Below are positions 41,325 through 51,100 of a DNA stretch of 64,000 nt, in pieces. The notes beneath the pieces are model-generated. The model had not been told where the DNA came from and did not search any database. It was given only the letters and a program-made list of their open reading frames with translations. The position numbers and the translations under genes were made by a program. The stretch is taken from the NCBI RefSeq assembly GCF_028294535.1, contig NZ_JAQBIE010000002.1, positions 1 to 64,000 of the forward strand. The letters run 5' to 3'. Position 1 is the first letter of the stretch; each line of letters starts with the position of its first letter. This stretch comes from Paracoccus onchidii. GTDB lineage: Bacteria > Pseudomonadota > Alphaproteobacteria > Rhodobacterales > Rhodobacteraceae.

Positions 41325-43148
41325 ATGACGATCAAGCCGCCTTTCACAGATCTGGAAATCCAGACCGCCAACAAGGGGTTCTATCAGGGCCACAATATCG
41401 GCGTTGCTTTTCCCAGCAAGCTGATCATGGTTCTTCTGGTGATCTGGGCGCTGATCTGGCCAGCCAACGCGGTCGGAACCCTGGGAAGCTTCAACGCCAG
41501 ACTTCTGGAGGTGTTCAACAGCTTCTACATCATCGTCACAGGGTTGTTCATGTTCTTCCTGTTTGCCATTGCACTTATTCCGGCAACCGGGAAACGCATT
41601 CTCGGCAAACCCGGAGAGAAACCGGAATTCAGAAATTTCTCTTGGTTTTCCATGATGTTCGGGGCAGGACTTGGCGTTGGATTGATGGTCTTCGCCACTG
41701 CGGAACCCCTGGGCCTCTGGGGCTCGAACCCGATGACAGTATCTGGCGAGGTCGCCCCCAACAGCATCGAAGCGATTTCGCCGGCATATCGCTATACTTT
41801 CGCGCATTATGGCTTTCACGCCTGGGGCGTCTATGTGCTGACCGGGCTGTGTCTTGCCTATTATGCCTACACGCGCGACATGCCCCTGACCATCCGCACT
41901 GCTTTGACGCCATTGTTCGGCGGATACATGAACGGCGGATTGGGTAATCTGGTCGATATCATGGGCGTCGTCGCAACCATACTTGGGGTCGCCGTCACCA
42001 TCGGCTTTGGGGTTTCTCAGTTGATTGACGGGGTATACGCAATCTTTGGTGTCGAATGGCTGATGGACCTCACCGGAGAGGTTGCACGCCCCAGCGTGGC
42101 AGGAATGCTGGCGGGGCTTTTGACCATCATGTGCCTGTCGATCCTGTCGGCGGTGTCGGGGGTGGGTCGCGGCATCAAGATCCTGTCCGACCTCAATCTG
42201 GTACTGTCGATAATTCTGCTGTTGGTCTTTGTTATATTTGGATCTTTTCTATTCGCGATGACGACCTACGCGACCGCTCTGTTCGATTACGTCCTACATC
42301 TGCCGGCACTTAGCTTTGCAGCCCATCCGCCTCAGGATCTGCCTGCATTCACCATGTCCCTGCCCGAAGCCGCACGCCCCTTCGCCGCGGATCTCTTTGC
42401 AGCTGCGACCAATCCCTGGGGTTCGGCTGCGTCATTCCAGTCCAGCCTTACGGGCGGAGCGGCAGAACTGTCCAAGGAAATCCAGCTGGCGGCATATGCT
42501 GCCGGAACGCCCGGACGAGAGTTTGGCTGGCAGTCAGGCTGGACGACATTTTACTGGGCATGGTGGATTGCCTTTGCACCATTTGTCGGCCTGTTCCTGG
42601 CGCGTATTTCGCGCGGTCGCAGCCTGCGGGAATTCGTTCTGGGCTGCGTGATATTGCCATCGCTGGTCTGCTTTGGCTGGATGACGATACTGGGTGCCAC
42701 GGCCATCGACCTTGAACTTGGCGGCGAAGCAGGCGGCGCGATCATCGCAGCGGGGAGCACGGCCAAACTGTTCGTGACATTGCAACAGATGATCTCTGGG
42801 CCCTTGCTGTCGGCCGTATCCTCTATGTGCGTGATATTGGTTCTGACCTTCCTGATCACGTCGGCAGATAGCGGAATCCTGGTGATGAACACCATCATGT
42901 CAGGCGGAGACGAAGGCAGCGGACTGCGCCATCGCATCATCTGGGGCGTGATCCTGACGCTGGTCATTGCCACTTTGCTGGTGGCAGGAAAGCTGGGCGA
43001 CTCGAACCCGATGGATGCGGTCAAAAGTGCAATGATCATTGGCGCTCTGCCGTTCACGATCATCATGACCTTCATGATGATCGCTTTGACCAAGGCGCTG
43101 TACCGCGACAACCAGCGCGAAAAGACCTATCTGGTACAGGGCACCTGA
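41325..43148 (+). CDS. BCCT-family betaine/carnitine/choline/DMSP transporter
   Basis: This 607-residue protein has 12 hydrophobic segments and BCCT signatures: MMFGAGLGVGLMVFATAEPL (Gly-rich helix 3) and WTTFYWAWWIAFAPFVGLFL followed by ARISRGRSLREF (the tryptophan-box of helix 8 and the conserved loop). ADSGILVMNTIMSGG follows. The family imports trimethylammonium and dimethylsulfonium compounds with Na+ or H+. Its position between a GbcA-like oxygenase and DddP suits betaine and/or DMSP. GGGGGAA precedes the ATG. A strong terminator follows. Confidence 0.9.
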   Translation: MTIKPPFTDLEIQTANKGFYQGHNIGVAFPSKLIMVLLVIWALIWPANAVGTLGSFNARLLEVFNSFYIIVTGLFMFFLFAIALIPATGKRILGKPGEKPEFRNFSWFSMMFGAGLGVGLMVFATAEPLGLWGSNPMTVSGEVAPNSIEAISPAYRYTFAHYGFHAWGVYVLTGLCLAYYAYTRDMPLTIRTALTPLFGGYMNGGLGNLVDIMGVVATILGVAVTIGFGVSQLIDGVYAIFGVEWLMDLTGEVARPSVAGMLAGLLTIMCLSILSAVSGVGRGIKILSDLNLVLSIILLLVFVIFGSFLFAMTTYATALFDYVLHLPALSFAAHPPQDLPAFTMSLPEAARPFAADLFAAATNPWGSAASFQSSLTGGAAELSKEIQLAAYAAGTPGREFGWQSGWTTFYWAWWIAFAPFVGLFLARISRGRSLREFVLGCVILPSLVCFGWMTILGATAIDLELGGEAGGAIIAAGSTAKLFVTLQQMISGPLLSAVSSMCVILVLTFLITSADSGILVMNTIMSGGDEGSGLRHRIIWGVILTLVIATLLVAGKLGDSNPMDAVKSAMIIGALPFTIIMTFMMIALTKALYRDNQREKTYLVQGT

Positions 43149-43158
43149 CACCAAACGC

Positions 43159-43190
43159 AACCGATTGAAGCAGATATTCTTCAATCGGTT
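43159..43190 (+). terminator. Intrinsic terminator after the BCCT gene
   Basis: A perfect 12-base stem AACCGATTGAAG / CTTCAATCGGTT with an eight-base loop is followed by an AT-rich TATATATA tail. It lies ten bases after the BCCT stop and separates it from dddP. Confidence 0.75.
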
Positions 43191-43356
43191 TATATATATG
43201 TATCAAATAATTAATTGAGCATCCAAGAATACAGGTAAGGATATGGCCCGCCTTGCCGCCAGCTTCACGGACAACGCTCCGGCCCTTCATCCGCCCGATC
43301 CCGGCAATGACCGCTACCACGCACCGGGACAGCTATTTCTCAGGAGATATCACAGC

Positions 43357-44697
43357 ATGCTTCAGCATTTCAGGGATCGACGAAAAATCGATCCGACCCG
43401 CGAAGATGTTCTGGCCGACGGATCACCAAATGACGCCGACCGGGTCGAAATCGGCCCGACCGCCCTGGCATTTTGCGAATGGGACACCGTCGGGCTGGTT
43501 GCCCCGGATCTTGCGCGGATGCGTTGGTATCGCTGGGACAGGCTTACCAGCCATATCGTCGCGCGCGATTTCGGGGCCGTGTTGATGTTTGACCCGTTGA
43601 ACATTCGCTATGCGACCGATTCAACCAATATGCAGCTTTGGAACACGCATAACCTGTTCCGGGCGGTCCTGCTCTGTGCCGATGGATATATGGTGATATG
43701 GGATTACAAAAGCGTACCGTTCCTGTCGGAATTCAACCCGTTGATACGGGAGCGACGTTCCGGGGCAGATCTGTTCTACTTCGACCGCGGTGACAAGGTG
43801 GCCGAAGCCGCCGCGCGTTTTGCACAAGAGCTGCGCGATCTGGTTGACGAGCATGGTGGCGGCAATATGCGGCTGGCGGTCGACAAGATCATGCTGCATG
43901 GCCTGAGGGCGCTGGAGGCCAAGGGTTTTCAGGTTCTGGATGGCGAGGAACTGACCGAGAAATGTCGCGCGATCAAGGGGCCGGATGAAATTCTGGCCAT
44001 GCGTTGCGCATCACATGCCTGCGAACAGGCTGTCGCGGCGATGGAGATAGCGGCCCGAACCGGTGTTCCGGGGGGTGCCATGTCCGAGGACGACATCTGG
44101 GCCGTGCTGCACGCCGAAAACATCCGGCGCGGCGGCGAGTGGATCGAGACGCGATTGTTGACATCTGGGCCGCGCACCAATCCCTGGTTTCAGGAATGTG
44201 GCCCGCGGATCGTCCAGAATAATGAAATCGTCGCTTTCGACACCGATCTGATCGGATGTTACGGCATATGTGTCGATATCAGCCGTACCTGGTGGATCGG
44301 CGATCAGGCTCCGCGTGCCGATATGGTGGATGCGATGAAGCTGGCGCGCGAACATATCGACCACAACATGGCGATGCTGAAACCCGGCACGGCCTTTCGC
44401 GATCTGGTGATGAACGGCCATCAGCTGCCTGACAGCTGCCAGAAACAGAAATACGGGTTGATGATGCATGGTGTCGGCCTGTGCGACGAATGGCCGTTGA
44501 TCGCCTATCCCGACCAACATGTCGAGGGTGCGTTCGAAGACATGCTGCACCCCGGCATGGTTCTGTGTGTCGAAGCGTTGGTGTCGCCCGAAGGCGGTGA
44601 TTTCTCGATCAAACTGGAAGATCAGGTTCTGATTACCGATACCGGTCACGAAAACCTGACACGCTATCCTTTTGATGAACGGCTCATGGGGAACTAG
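43357..44697 (+). CDS. dddP: DMSP lyase DddP (M24 metallopeptidase fold)
   Basis: This 446-residue protein matches DddP of roseobacters nearly end to end from memory: VLMFDPLNIRYATDSTNMQL, GYMVIWDYKSVPFLSEFNPL, SGADLFYFDRGDKV, MRLAVDKIMLHGLRALEA, RGGEWIETRLLTSGPRTNPW, FDTDLIGCYGICVDISRTWW (metal Asp pair), MMHGVGLCDEWPLIAYPD (metal His), CVEALVSPEGGDFSIKLEDQ (two metal Glu). It cleaves dimethylsulfoniopropionate to dimethyl sulfide and acrylate in the cytoplasm. The ATG at 43357 follows GGAG and gives exactly the usual length. It ends overlapping the convergent TetR gene. Confidence 0.93.
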   Translation: MLQHFRDRRKIDPTREDVLADGSPNDADRVEIGPTALAFCEWDTVGLVAPDLARMRWYRWDRLTSHIVARDFGAVLMFDPLNIRYATDSTNMQLWNTHNLFRAVLLCADGYMVIWDYKSVPFLSEFNPLIRERRSGADLFYFDRGDKVAEAAARFAQELRDLVDEHGGGNMRLAVDKIMLHGLRALEAKGFQVLDGEELTEKCRAIKGPDEILAMRCASHACEQAVAAMEIAARTGVPGGAMSEDDIWAVLHAENIRRGGEWIETRLLTSGPRTNPWFQECGPRIVQNNEIVAFDTDLIGCYGICVDISRTWWIGDQAPRADMVDAMKLAREHIDHNMAMLKPGTAFRDLVMNGHQLPDSCQKQKYGLMMHGVGLCDEWPLIAYPDQHVEGAFEDMLHPGMVLCVEALVSPEGGDFSIKLEDQVLITDTGHENLTRYPFDERLMGN

Positions 44698-45341
44698 TTG
44701 TCAGCTGAACCACCATCATCATATCCGATATTTGCACGAAAACGTGCCAGTTCGCGGGAATGTGGAAGTTTGCCGGTATAGATCTCGACATAGCCGGGAA
44801 TTCGGGTCAGGCGCGTGGCCGCATCCTCGCGCACCTGCATCGAGATATACCCGATCTGCACCAGATAAATGGTGCGCGCGCGAACATCCGCGTCCTGCTC
44901 ACTATGCCCCCATTTCATCAGCAACTGGCCAATCGTTTCCAGCCGTTCAATATCGGCGGCCTGCAAACGCTGCATGATGGCATCATCCTGCAACGCCCAA
45001 CTGCGTACCGCAAATTCCAGCCGATCGTCGAATTCGCCGGGTTTCAGAAAGCAGGCAAGCAGGTTCAGCATCGCCTCGGTTTCCGTGTCGGCATAGGCGC
45101 GCGCCGCCGCGATCAACGGCATCGTCGTGCGCGTGGACCAATAATCGGCCAATGCCGTCAACAATTCGTCCCGGTCATTGAAAAACCAATAGAAACTGGT
45201 GCGCGACAATTTCAATCTGTTGGCCAGCGGCATGATCTTGACCGCATCAATGCCGCCTTCGATCAAGGCGTCATAGGCGGCCTCCAGCCACCCTTCGCGC
45301 GAACCGCGCCAGCCGGTTTCGGATGCAACCTGTTTTGACAT
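44694..45341 (-). CDS. TetR-family transcriptional regulator
   Basis: This 215-residue protein has the TetR N-terminal helix-turn-helix (WLEAAYDALIEGGIDAVKIM, PLANRLKLSRTSFYWFFNDR, DELLTALADYW). The C-terminal effector domain is not recognisable as a subgroup. It is convergent with dddP (four-base overlap) and upstream-adjacent to a LysR gene in the same orientation. It may regulate dddP or the BCCT/demethylase genes. The ATG at 45341 is preferred because it begins MSKQVASETGWRG, just before the HTH; the upstream extension has no ribosome site. Confidence 0.85.
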   Translation of the reverse strand: MSKQVASETGWRGSREGWLEAAYDALIEGGIDAVKIMPLANRLKLSRTSFYWFFNDRDELLTALADYWSTRTTMPLIAAARAYADTETEAMLNLLACFLKPGEFDDRLEFAVRSWALQDDAIMQRLQAADIERLETIGQLLMKWGHSEQDADVRARTIYLVQIGYISMQVREDAATRLTRIPGYVEIYTGKLPHSRELARFRANIGYDDGGSADN

Positions 45342-45382
45342 GCAGAAAGCCCTATCCCAACACCGGATCGGCGACAAGTTGT

Positions 45383-46321
45383 TCATGCATCACCGCGATC
45401 ATCCCTTGTTCCCGACAGCTTGCCAGCCGCCAACATCGCGTCGATTTCAATGGGCAGCATATCACGCAGGGCCGATGTCGCCGGTGACATTACCCTGTCA
45501 CGCAACCAGCACAGGGAATGGGTGCGCGTAATGCGAGGATTGTTGACCGGCTGCACGTTCAGGTTTCCGCTCGATATCTTGTCCAGCCAGAAGGTCAGGG
45601 GCACGATCGTGCCGGCCAATCCTTCCTCGACCAACTTGCTGACAACATTCACGCTGCCGGTTTCATATTTGACATTGGGCACAACGCCGATGGCACGCGC
45701 CGTTTCCTCGATCCTGCGGCGCAGGTCGCGATTGACGAAAGGCAACACCAGTGGGCGCGAAACAGCATCCGCGAACGAAATCGGCGTGCTGCGCGCACCC
45801 GGCGTATGGCGTTCGATATAGTGGAATGTCTCTTCGAACAGAGGAATGGACCCCGCATCCGGCAGATCGGTCGCAGCATTGGGGATAAGCGCCAGCTCGG
45901 CATCGTGACGCTGCAAGGCATGCCGTGCGCGATCGGAAGGATAATCCATGATCCGCAAACGCAGTTTGGGAAATTTGCGTTCGACACGCGGATAGATTTC
46001 GCCGGCGATTGCCGCCGCAAGCGAGGGTATGACCGCCAATGCGACTTCGCCGGTGACACTTTCGCCGGCATCGTGCACCGCTTGCTTCAGCATTTCCATG
46101 CGCCGCAAGAGGTCAGCGGCCTCTTCGCGCAAACGCTCGCCTGCGCGGGTCAGCGATACACCGCGTGAATGGCGCTGAAACAGGCTGACGCCCAGTTCAT
46201 GTTCCAGCTGGGCGATCTGCTTGCTGAGCGCGGGCTGGGCGATCCGCAGGCTTTGAGCTGCGGCGGACATCGACCCCAACCGGCACACCGCAAGAAACTG
46301 GAACAGTTGGCGCGGGCTCAT
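45383..46321 (-). CDS. LysR-family transcriptional regulator
   Basis: This 312-residue protein has the LysR HTH (LFQFLAVCRLGSMSAAAQSL, RIAQPALSKQIAQLEHELG) and a NAC/Cbl-like effector domain (VALAVIPSLAAAIAGEIYPR, VVSKLVEEGLAGTIVPL). GAGG precedes the ATG at 46321. It faces the second TTT receptor gene across 121 bases and most probably controls the TTT/sulfatase/hydroxyacid-oxidase operon. Confidence 0.87.
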   Translation of the reverse strand: MSPRQLFQFLAVCRLGSMSAAAQSLRIAQPALSKQIAQLEHELGVSLFQRHSRGVSLTRAGERLREEAADLLRRMEMLKQAVHDAGESVTGEVALAVIPSLAAAIAGEIYPRVERKFPKLRLRIMDYPSDRARHALQRHDAELALIPNAATDLPDAGSIPLFEETFHYIERHTPGARSTPISFADAVSRPLVLPFVNRDLRRRIEETARAIGVVPNVKYETGSVNVVSKLVEEGLAGTIVPLTFWLDKISSGNLNVQPVNNPRITRTHSLCWLRDRVMSPATSALRDMLPIEIDAMLAAGKLSGTRDDRGDA

Positions 46322-46442
46322 TCTGCCTCGGTATAACCTCAAGGATATAGCCTTTATGCCATCTTTATATTTCTGGGTCTACCCGTTTGCGCGTATGCTC
46401 TGCGATACCCGGTATGGAGGCCGGTCACAGGGGAGGAAAGTC

Positions 46443-47384
46443 ATGAAAAGCTTTTTGCTGGCCGCAAGCGTGGTGGCTGTCTGCGCAGGTGCCGCCAATG
46501 CCGAATGGACGCCGGACGGCCCGGTCAAGATGATGATCGGCTTCAAGGCCGGTGGCGGGGCCGACACGCTTGCCCGCATGCTGGCAGAAGACATTCAAAG
46601 CCAGCAGGGCTGGAACCTGCTGCCAGTCAATGTCGACGGCCGAGGCGGCGCAATCATGGCGCGTGAACTGAAAGACTCTCCATCCGACGGCATGACGATC
46701 GGCGTCGGCATCACCGACACATTCGCCTATGGCCATCAGGCAATGCGCGATCCCGGCTATGCCCCCGAAGATTTCGATTTTCTTGCCACTCTGGCCGGAA
46801 CACAGATGGGTATCGTCGCCAAATCCGATCGTGGCTGGAAGGATTTGGGCGACGTGCTGGAGGCGGCAAAAGCCGGCGAGGAAATCTCGTTCGGCACGAT
46901 GACCCCACGGCTTGCGGATGGTGCCTATTACATCGGCAAGGTCAACGAGGTCGATTTCAGTATCGTCAGCAATTTCTCGGGCGGACAGGATGTCCTGAAC
47001 GCAATCAATGCAGGCGACATCGATATTGGCTGGGTCGCAGGGCCGCAAAAGGCCGGGGTTGTCTCGGGCGATCTGATCAACCTGGCAAATGGCGAACATG
47101 AGACACTGGAAATGTCGCCTGACACACGCGGCCTCTCGGATTTCGGCGTCGACTTCGGCTTTGGCACGACCTTTCTGGTCTTTGCCCCGGCCGGGCTTTC
47201 TGACGAAGCCAAGGCAGCATGGTCCGAGGCCATCATTGCCGCCGTCGACAACCCGGACAGCAAGGTCCGCAGTTTCATCGACCGGTTGTTCGTCGCAAAA
47301 ACGCTGAACGCGGATGAAGCCAGTGCCTATGTGGCAACCGAGGCCGACGAAGCGCTGCAATTACTTGACGCTACGGCAGAATAG
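46443..47384 (+). CDS. tctC: TTT transporter periplasmic receptor (TctC/Bug family)
   Basis: This 313-residue protein has a signal peptide (MKSFLLAASVVAVCAGAANA) and Bug-family blocks: KMMIGFKAGGGADTLARMLA, VNVDGRGGAIMARELKDSPS, ISFGTMTPRLADGAYYIGKV and GFGTTFLVFAPAGLSDE. GGGGAGG precedes the start. Only ten bases separate it from tctB and there is no hairpin, unlike the other two TTT operons. The context (sulfatase, 2-hydroxyacid oxidase) suggests a sulfated or hydroxylated acid as ligand. Confidence 0.88.
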   Translation: MKSFLLAASVVAVCAGAANAEWTPDGPVKMMIGFKAGGGADTLARMLAEDIQSQQGWNLLPVNVDGRGGAIMARELKDSPSDGMTIGVGITDTFAYGHQAMRDPGYAPEDFDFLATLAGTQMGIVAKSDRGWKDLGDVLEAAKAGEEISFGTMTPRLADGAYYIGKVNEVDFSIVSNFSGGQDVLNAINAGDIDIGWVAGPQKAGVVSGDLINLANGEHETLEMSPDTRGLSDFGVDFGFGTTFLVFAPAGLSDEAKAAWSEAIIAAVDNPDSKVRSFIDRLFVAKTLNADEASAYVATEADEALQLLDATAE

Positions 47385-47394
47385 GTCCGGGCGG

Positions 47395-47955
47395 ATGTCA
47401 CCCAACCCTCGCAGAGTGGATCTTGCATTCGGGCTGCTTGGCCTGTGCCTGGGCCTGGCAACGCTGTTTGTCTGGATACCGGCGGATATCGATACCGGCG
47501 TCATCGACACATGGCGGCGTGTTACCCGGATCGGGGATTCCATGCTGCCTGCATTTGCGACCATCGGTGTCCTGCTGTCATGCCTTGGCATCACCGTCAA
47601 AGCCCTGACAAGCCGCGCCAACCCGACCTGGCCACCCTTGCATGGGTCGGTTCTTTGTGTCGTGGCGGCAATCCTGGCGGTCAGCATCGGGTTGATGATG
47701 GTTACGGGTCCGATACTGGCCTGGGTCATTTTGGGCCCGGACCACCCCTATCGCGCCCTGCGCGACGATCTGCCCTGGAAATACACGGGCTTTCTGACCG
47801 GGGGCACATTTCTGGTCGTCGCGCTTCAGGCACTGGCCACGCGTCGAATCCACTGGCGCATGATCGGCCTGGCCTTTCTGTCCACTTTTGTCATCGCGAT
47901 GATCTATGGGCTGCCATTCGAAGATCTGCTTCTGCCCCCGAACGGAGATTTCTGA
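47395..47955 (+). CDS. tctB: TTT transporter small membrane subunit (TctB family)
   Basis: This 186-residue membrane protein has four or five hydrophobic segments (LAFGLLGLCLGLATLFVWIP, MLPAFATIGVLLSCLGITVK, VLCVVAAILAVSIGLMMVTG, LAFLSTFVIAMIYGLPFEDL). It is recognised mostly by position and topology. The stop overlaps the tctA start (TGATG). Confidence 0.8.
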   Translation: MSPNPRRVDLAFGLLGLCLGLATLFVWIPADIDTGVIDTWRRVTRIGDSMLPAFATIGVLLSCLGITVKALTSRANPTWPPLHGSVLCVVAAILAVSIGLMMVTGPILAWVILGPDHPYRALRDDLPWKYTGFLTGGTFLVVALQALATRRIHWRMIGLAFLSTFVIAMIYGLPFEDLLLPPNGDF

Positions 47956-49532
47956 TGGGCGTTCTGGATTACGTGCTGGCGGGCATTGCCGAGGCACTGA
48001 CCGGTAACCCGGCCCTGACATTGGGGCCGCTGGTGCTGTCATGGCCGGTGCTGATGGTTTGCTCGGGCTTCTTCGTCGGTGTGCTGATCGGCGCCACGCC
48101 TGGTCTGTCGGGGCCGTTCGCAATGGCGCTGGCATTGCCGATCCTGATTTCCTCTTTCGGCTTCACCCCTGACGCATTGTTGCCGGTAATGGGCTTTCTG
48201 GTCGGCATCATGAAAGGCGCGACGGTTGGCGGCGCCGTCCCGGCCATCCTGTTCAACATGCCCGGCACCCCGGATGCGTTCATGACAACGCTGGATGGCT
48301 ATCCGATGGCCCAAAAAGGCCAGGGCCGCAAGGCGCTGCGGGTGGCACAATTCGCTTCGGTCACCGGCGACAGCTTTTCCGATCTGGTGTTGTTCGTCTG
48401 CGCCCCGTTTCTGGCCATATCGATCGAATTGTTTCTGGGCCTGTCTGAAAAGGCCTCGCTGATGATCCTGTCGCTATCCTTCGTGGCGGTTGTCGTCGGC
48501 AGGGACAGTTTTCGCGGTTTGCTGGCGGCCAGCCTTGGATTGTTTGTCGCCGCGATCGCGACGGGGGCGGATTCCTATCCCCGCTTGTCCCTTGGCAGCG
48601 ACATCCTGGCTGCGGGGTTGCCGACGATCCCGGTTATCATCGGCGTTCTAGTGGTCAGCGAAATTCTGGTCAGTCTGGCCGAGATGCGTCGGGAAACCCT
48701 GCAAGCAAGGCGCGCAAGCGTCCCTCAGAACCAGGATGCGCGGCTGAGTTGGTCCGAACGACGCGCCCTGCTGCCATATATCGGCGTTTCCATGGGCGTG
48801 GGCACCGCGATCGGGGCCTTGCCGGGCATCGGATCAACCCTGGCCGCTGCATTGGGCTATACAGCGGGGCGCAAGATGCACAAAGGTGCCATTCCGTTCG
48901 GCCAGGGGGCCCCGGAAGGCATCGCATCCTGCGAAGCCGCGAACAGCTCGGTCTCGGGGGCGAACCTGATCCCTGCCCTCAGCCTGGGCATTCCGGGCAA
49001 CATATCCGCAGTGTTCCTGATACTTGCCGCCAATAGCATCGGCGGGTTCAATCCGGGGCCATCGGTCTTTCGTTTCACCGCCGATCAGGTCAATCCGGAA
49101 CTGGTCATCGCCTTTGGCCTGTTCACGTTGATGGTTGTTGCCAATCTTCTGAACTGGACGACCGGTGCGGGCGCAATGCGGGTTCTGGGCGGCCTGGTGC
49201 GCGTGCCGCGCCAGATCCTGCTGCCGATTGTCCTGCTGCTGACCATCACTTCGGTCTATGTCGAAAGCGGCGCCATCAGCGATGTGATCACGCTTCTGAT
49301 CTTTGGCTTCATCGGTTGCCTGATGCGTTGGTCCGGTGTTCCGATCCTGCCCTTCGTCATTGCCTATATCCTGGCGCTGCCGCTGGAAACCACCATTCGC
49401 AATGCATTCGAGGCCAGCGGCGCAGACCCCTGGTTCCTGTTCCACGGCATCTTTTCGCCCGCCTGCCTGGCGCTGGCCGTGGGTATCGTCGTCTGTTCCG
49501 GCTGGCTGCGCGCCGGTCGCCCGGCCGCCTGA
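47955..49532 (+). CDS. tctA: TTT transporter large membrane subunit (TctA family)
   Basis: This 525-residue polytopic protein has TctA signatures: GFFVGVLIGATPGLSGPFAM, KGATVGGAVPAILFNMPGTP, GVGTAIGALPGIGSTLAAAL, ASCEAANSSVSGANLIPALS and LGIPGNISAVFLILAANSIG. It overlaps tctB by one base. A sulfatase gene follows after 31 bases, so transport and hydrolysis are probably co-expressed. Confidence 0.9.
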   Translation: MGVLDYVLAGIAEALTGNPALTLGPLVLSWPVLMVCSGFFVGVLIGATPGLSGPFAMALALPILISSFGFTPDALLPVMGFLVGIMKGATVGGAVPAILFNMPGTPDAFMTTLDGYPMAQKGQGRKALRVAQFASVTGDSFSDLVLFVCAPFLAISIELFLGLSEKASLMILSLSFVAVVVGRDSFRGLLAASLGLFVAAIATGADSYPRLSLGSDILAAGLPTIPVIIGVLVVSEILVSLAEMRRETLQARRASVPQNQDARLSWSERRALLPYIGVSMGVGTAIGALPGIGSTLAAALGYTAGRKMHKGAIPFGQGAPEGIASCEAANSSVSGANLIPALSLGIPGNISAVFLILAANSIGGFNPGPSVFRFTADQVNPELVIAFGLFTLMVVANLLNWTTGAGAMRVLGGLVRVPRQILLPIVLLLTITSVYVESGAISDVITLLIFGFIGCLMRWSGVPILPFVIAYILALPLETTIRNAFEASGADPWFLFHGIFSPACLALAVGIVVCSGWLRAGRPAA

Positions 49533-49563
49533 GCGCCGGTTTCCGTTTCCTGAAGGAGTTTCC

Positions 49564-51090
49564 ATGTCCCGTTCCGACAAACGCCCCAATATCCTGTTCA
49601 TCACATCGGACCAGCAGCGCGGGGACTGCTATGGCTTTCGGGGGCGAAAGGTGCAGACGCCGCATCTTGACCTGCTGGCCAGCGAAGGCACCAGCCTTGA
49701 AACCGTGGTCACGCCCTGCTTGGTCTGCCAGCCGGCCCGCGCCTCGATCCTGACGGGGCTTTTGCCACGCACGCATGGGGTCCATGACAATGGTATCGAT
49801 CTGGACCCGGACCTGGGCGAAAAGGGCTTTGCCGGATCGCTGTCGGCGGCGGGCTATCACACGGCCAAGATCGGCAAGGCGCATTTTTCGACCTATCACG
49901 TCTTTGAAGAGACGGGTCGCCCCGAAAGCATCCCCGGTTCGGCCAAGGTGCCGTCGGGCTGGCGCGGCCCCTATATGGGCTTTGACCATGCGGAACTGGT
50001 GCTGGTGGGGCATAACTGGTGGCTGCCTGAACAGCCGCCGCGCGGCCTTGCCTATGAGGAATGGTATTATTCCGATGGCCGGGGCGAGATGAAGAACAAA
50101 CTGCTGTGGGAAAGCGCGCGCGATCACAAGGGCGCGCCGCAGGTCTGGTCATCGAAACTGCCGGTGGCCTGGCATAACTCGACCTGGATCGCGGATCGCG
50201 CCATCGACTATCTGAAGCGCGACCACGATCAGCCCTTCTGCCTGTGGGTGTCATTCCCCGATCCGCATCACCCCTTCGATGCGCCCGAACCCTGGGCCAG
50301 CCTGCATCGCCCCGAGGATGTGGACCTGCCCGAACATCGCAGCCGCGATTTCAGCAAGCGGCCCTGGTGGCATCAGGCGGCCTGCGAATCCGAAATTCCC
50401 AGCGAACATGCCGAGATCCGGCAGAAATATTCGCGTATGCCGGAATTGTCCGACGATCACCTGCGCGAGGTCATCGCCAATACCTATGGTCAGATCGCAC
50501 TGATCGACCATTCCGTCGGTCGCATTCTGACCGCGCTGGAAGAACAGGGTTTGGCCGATAATACCTATATCGTCTACACCGCCGATCACGGGGATTGGCT
50601 GGGCGATCACGGTCTGGTTCTGAAAGGTCCGATGCCGTTCGAGGGGCTGTTGAACGTGCGCGCCATCGTCAAGGGTCCCGATGTGCCCGTGGGTGCGGTC
50701 AAGGATCAGCCGCTTTCGACACTGGATCTGGGGGCAACCTTCATGGACTGGGCGGGCGTCGAAAGCCTGATGCCGATCCATGGCAAATCCATGCGCGACG
50801 TAATCTCCGGGGACGGCACCCGCGACGGGGCGCTGTCGGAATGGGAATTGCTGCCGGGCCGCGTCGGGGTGGGGCTGTCCCTGCGGACCGTCCGCAGCCG
50901 CACGGCCAAGCTGACGATGGACCTGAAATCCGGCGCGGGCGAGATGTATGACCTGACCAGCGACCCCGCCGAGCTGGACAACATCTTTGACGATCCGGCC
51001 CATGCCGCCCTGCGCGACACGCTGACCGCGATCCTGATGTCACGCCCCGACGACATGCGCCCGAACCAGACCCCGGTCGGCATGGCATAG
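49564..51090 (+). CDS. Type I sulfatase
   Basis: This 508-residue alkaline-phosphatase-superfamily enzyme has RPNILFITSDQQRGDCYGFR (first metal Asp pair), the formylglycine motif CQPARASILTG (Cys to be oxidised), GYHTAKIGKAHF, VSFPDPHHPFDAPEPW and YTADHGDWLGDHGLVLKGPM (second metal pair). It hydrolyses sulfate (or possibly phosphate/phosphonate) esters. No signal peptide is visible, so it acts in the cytoplasm on an imported substrate. AAGGAG precedes the ATG. It is not of the choline-sulfatase type by its active-site context. Confidence 0.88.
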   Translation: MSRSDKRPNILFITSDQQRGDCYGFRGRKVQTPHLDLLASEGTSLETVVTPCLVCQPARASILTGLLPRTHGVHDNGIDLDPDLGEKGFAGSLSAAGYHTAKIGKAHFSTYHVFEETGRPESIPGSAKVPSGWRGPYMGFDHAELVLVGHNWWLPEQPPRGLAYEEWYYSDGRGEMKNKLLWESARDHKGAPQVWSSKLPVAWHNSTWIADRAIDYLKRDHDQPFCLWVSFPDPHHPFDAPEPWASLHRPEDVDLPEHRSRDFSKRPWWHQAACESEIPSEHAEIRQKYSRMPELSDDHLREVIANTYGQIALIDHSVGRILTALEEQGLADNTYIVYTADHGDWLGDHGLVLKGPMPFEGLLNVRAIVKGPDVPVGAVKDQPLSTLDLGATFMDWAGVESLMPIHGKSMRDVISGDGTRDGALSEWELLPGRVGVGLSLRTVRSRTAKLTMDLKSGAGEMYDLTSDPAELDNIFDDPAHAALRDTLTAILMSRPDDMRPNQTPVGMA

Positions 51091-51100
51091 GGGCTGCGTC

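Noticed and set aside
40128-41819. A 563-codon minus-strand open frame
   Set aside because: Antisense to the Rieske oxygenase and the start of the BCCT gene; no recognisable motif.
49564-51090. Choline sulfatase BetC, given the betaine genes nearby
   Set aside because: The CQPARAS active-site context and operon (TTT, 2-hydroxyacid oxidase) do not fit BetC.
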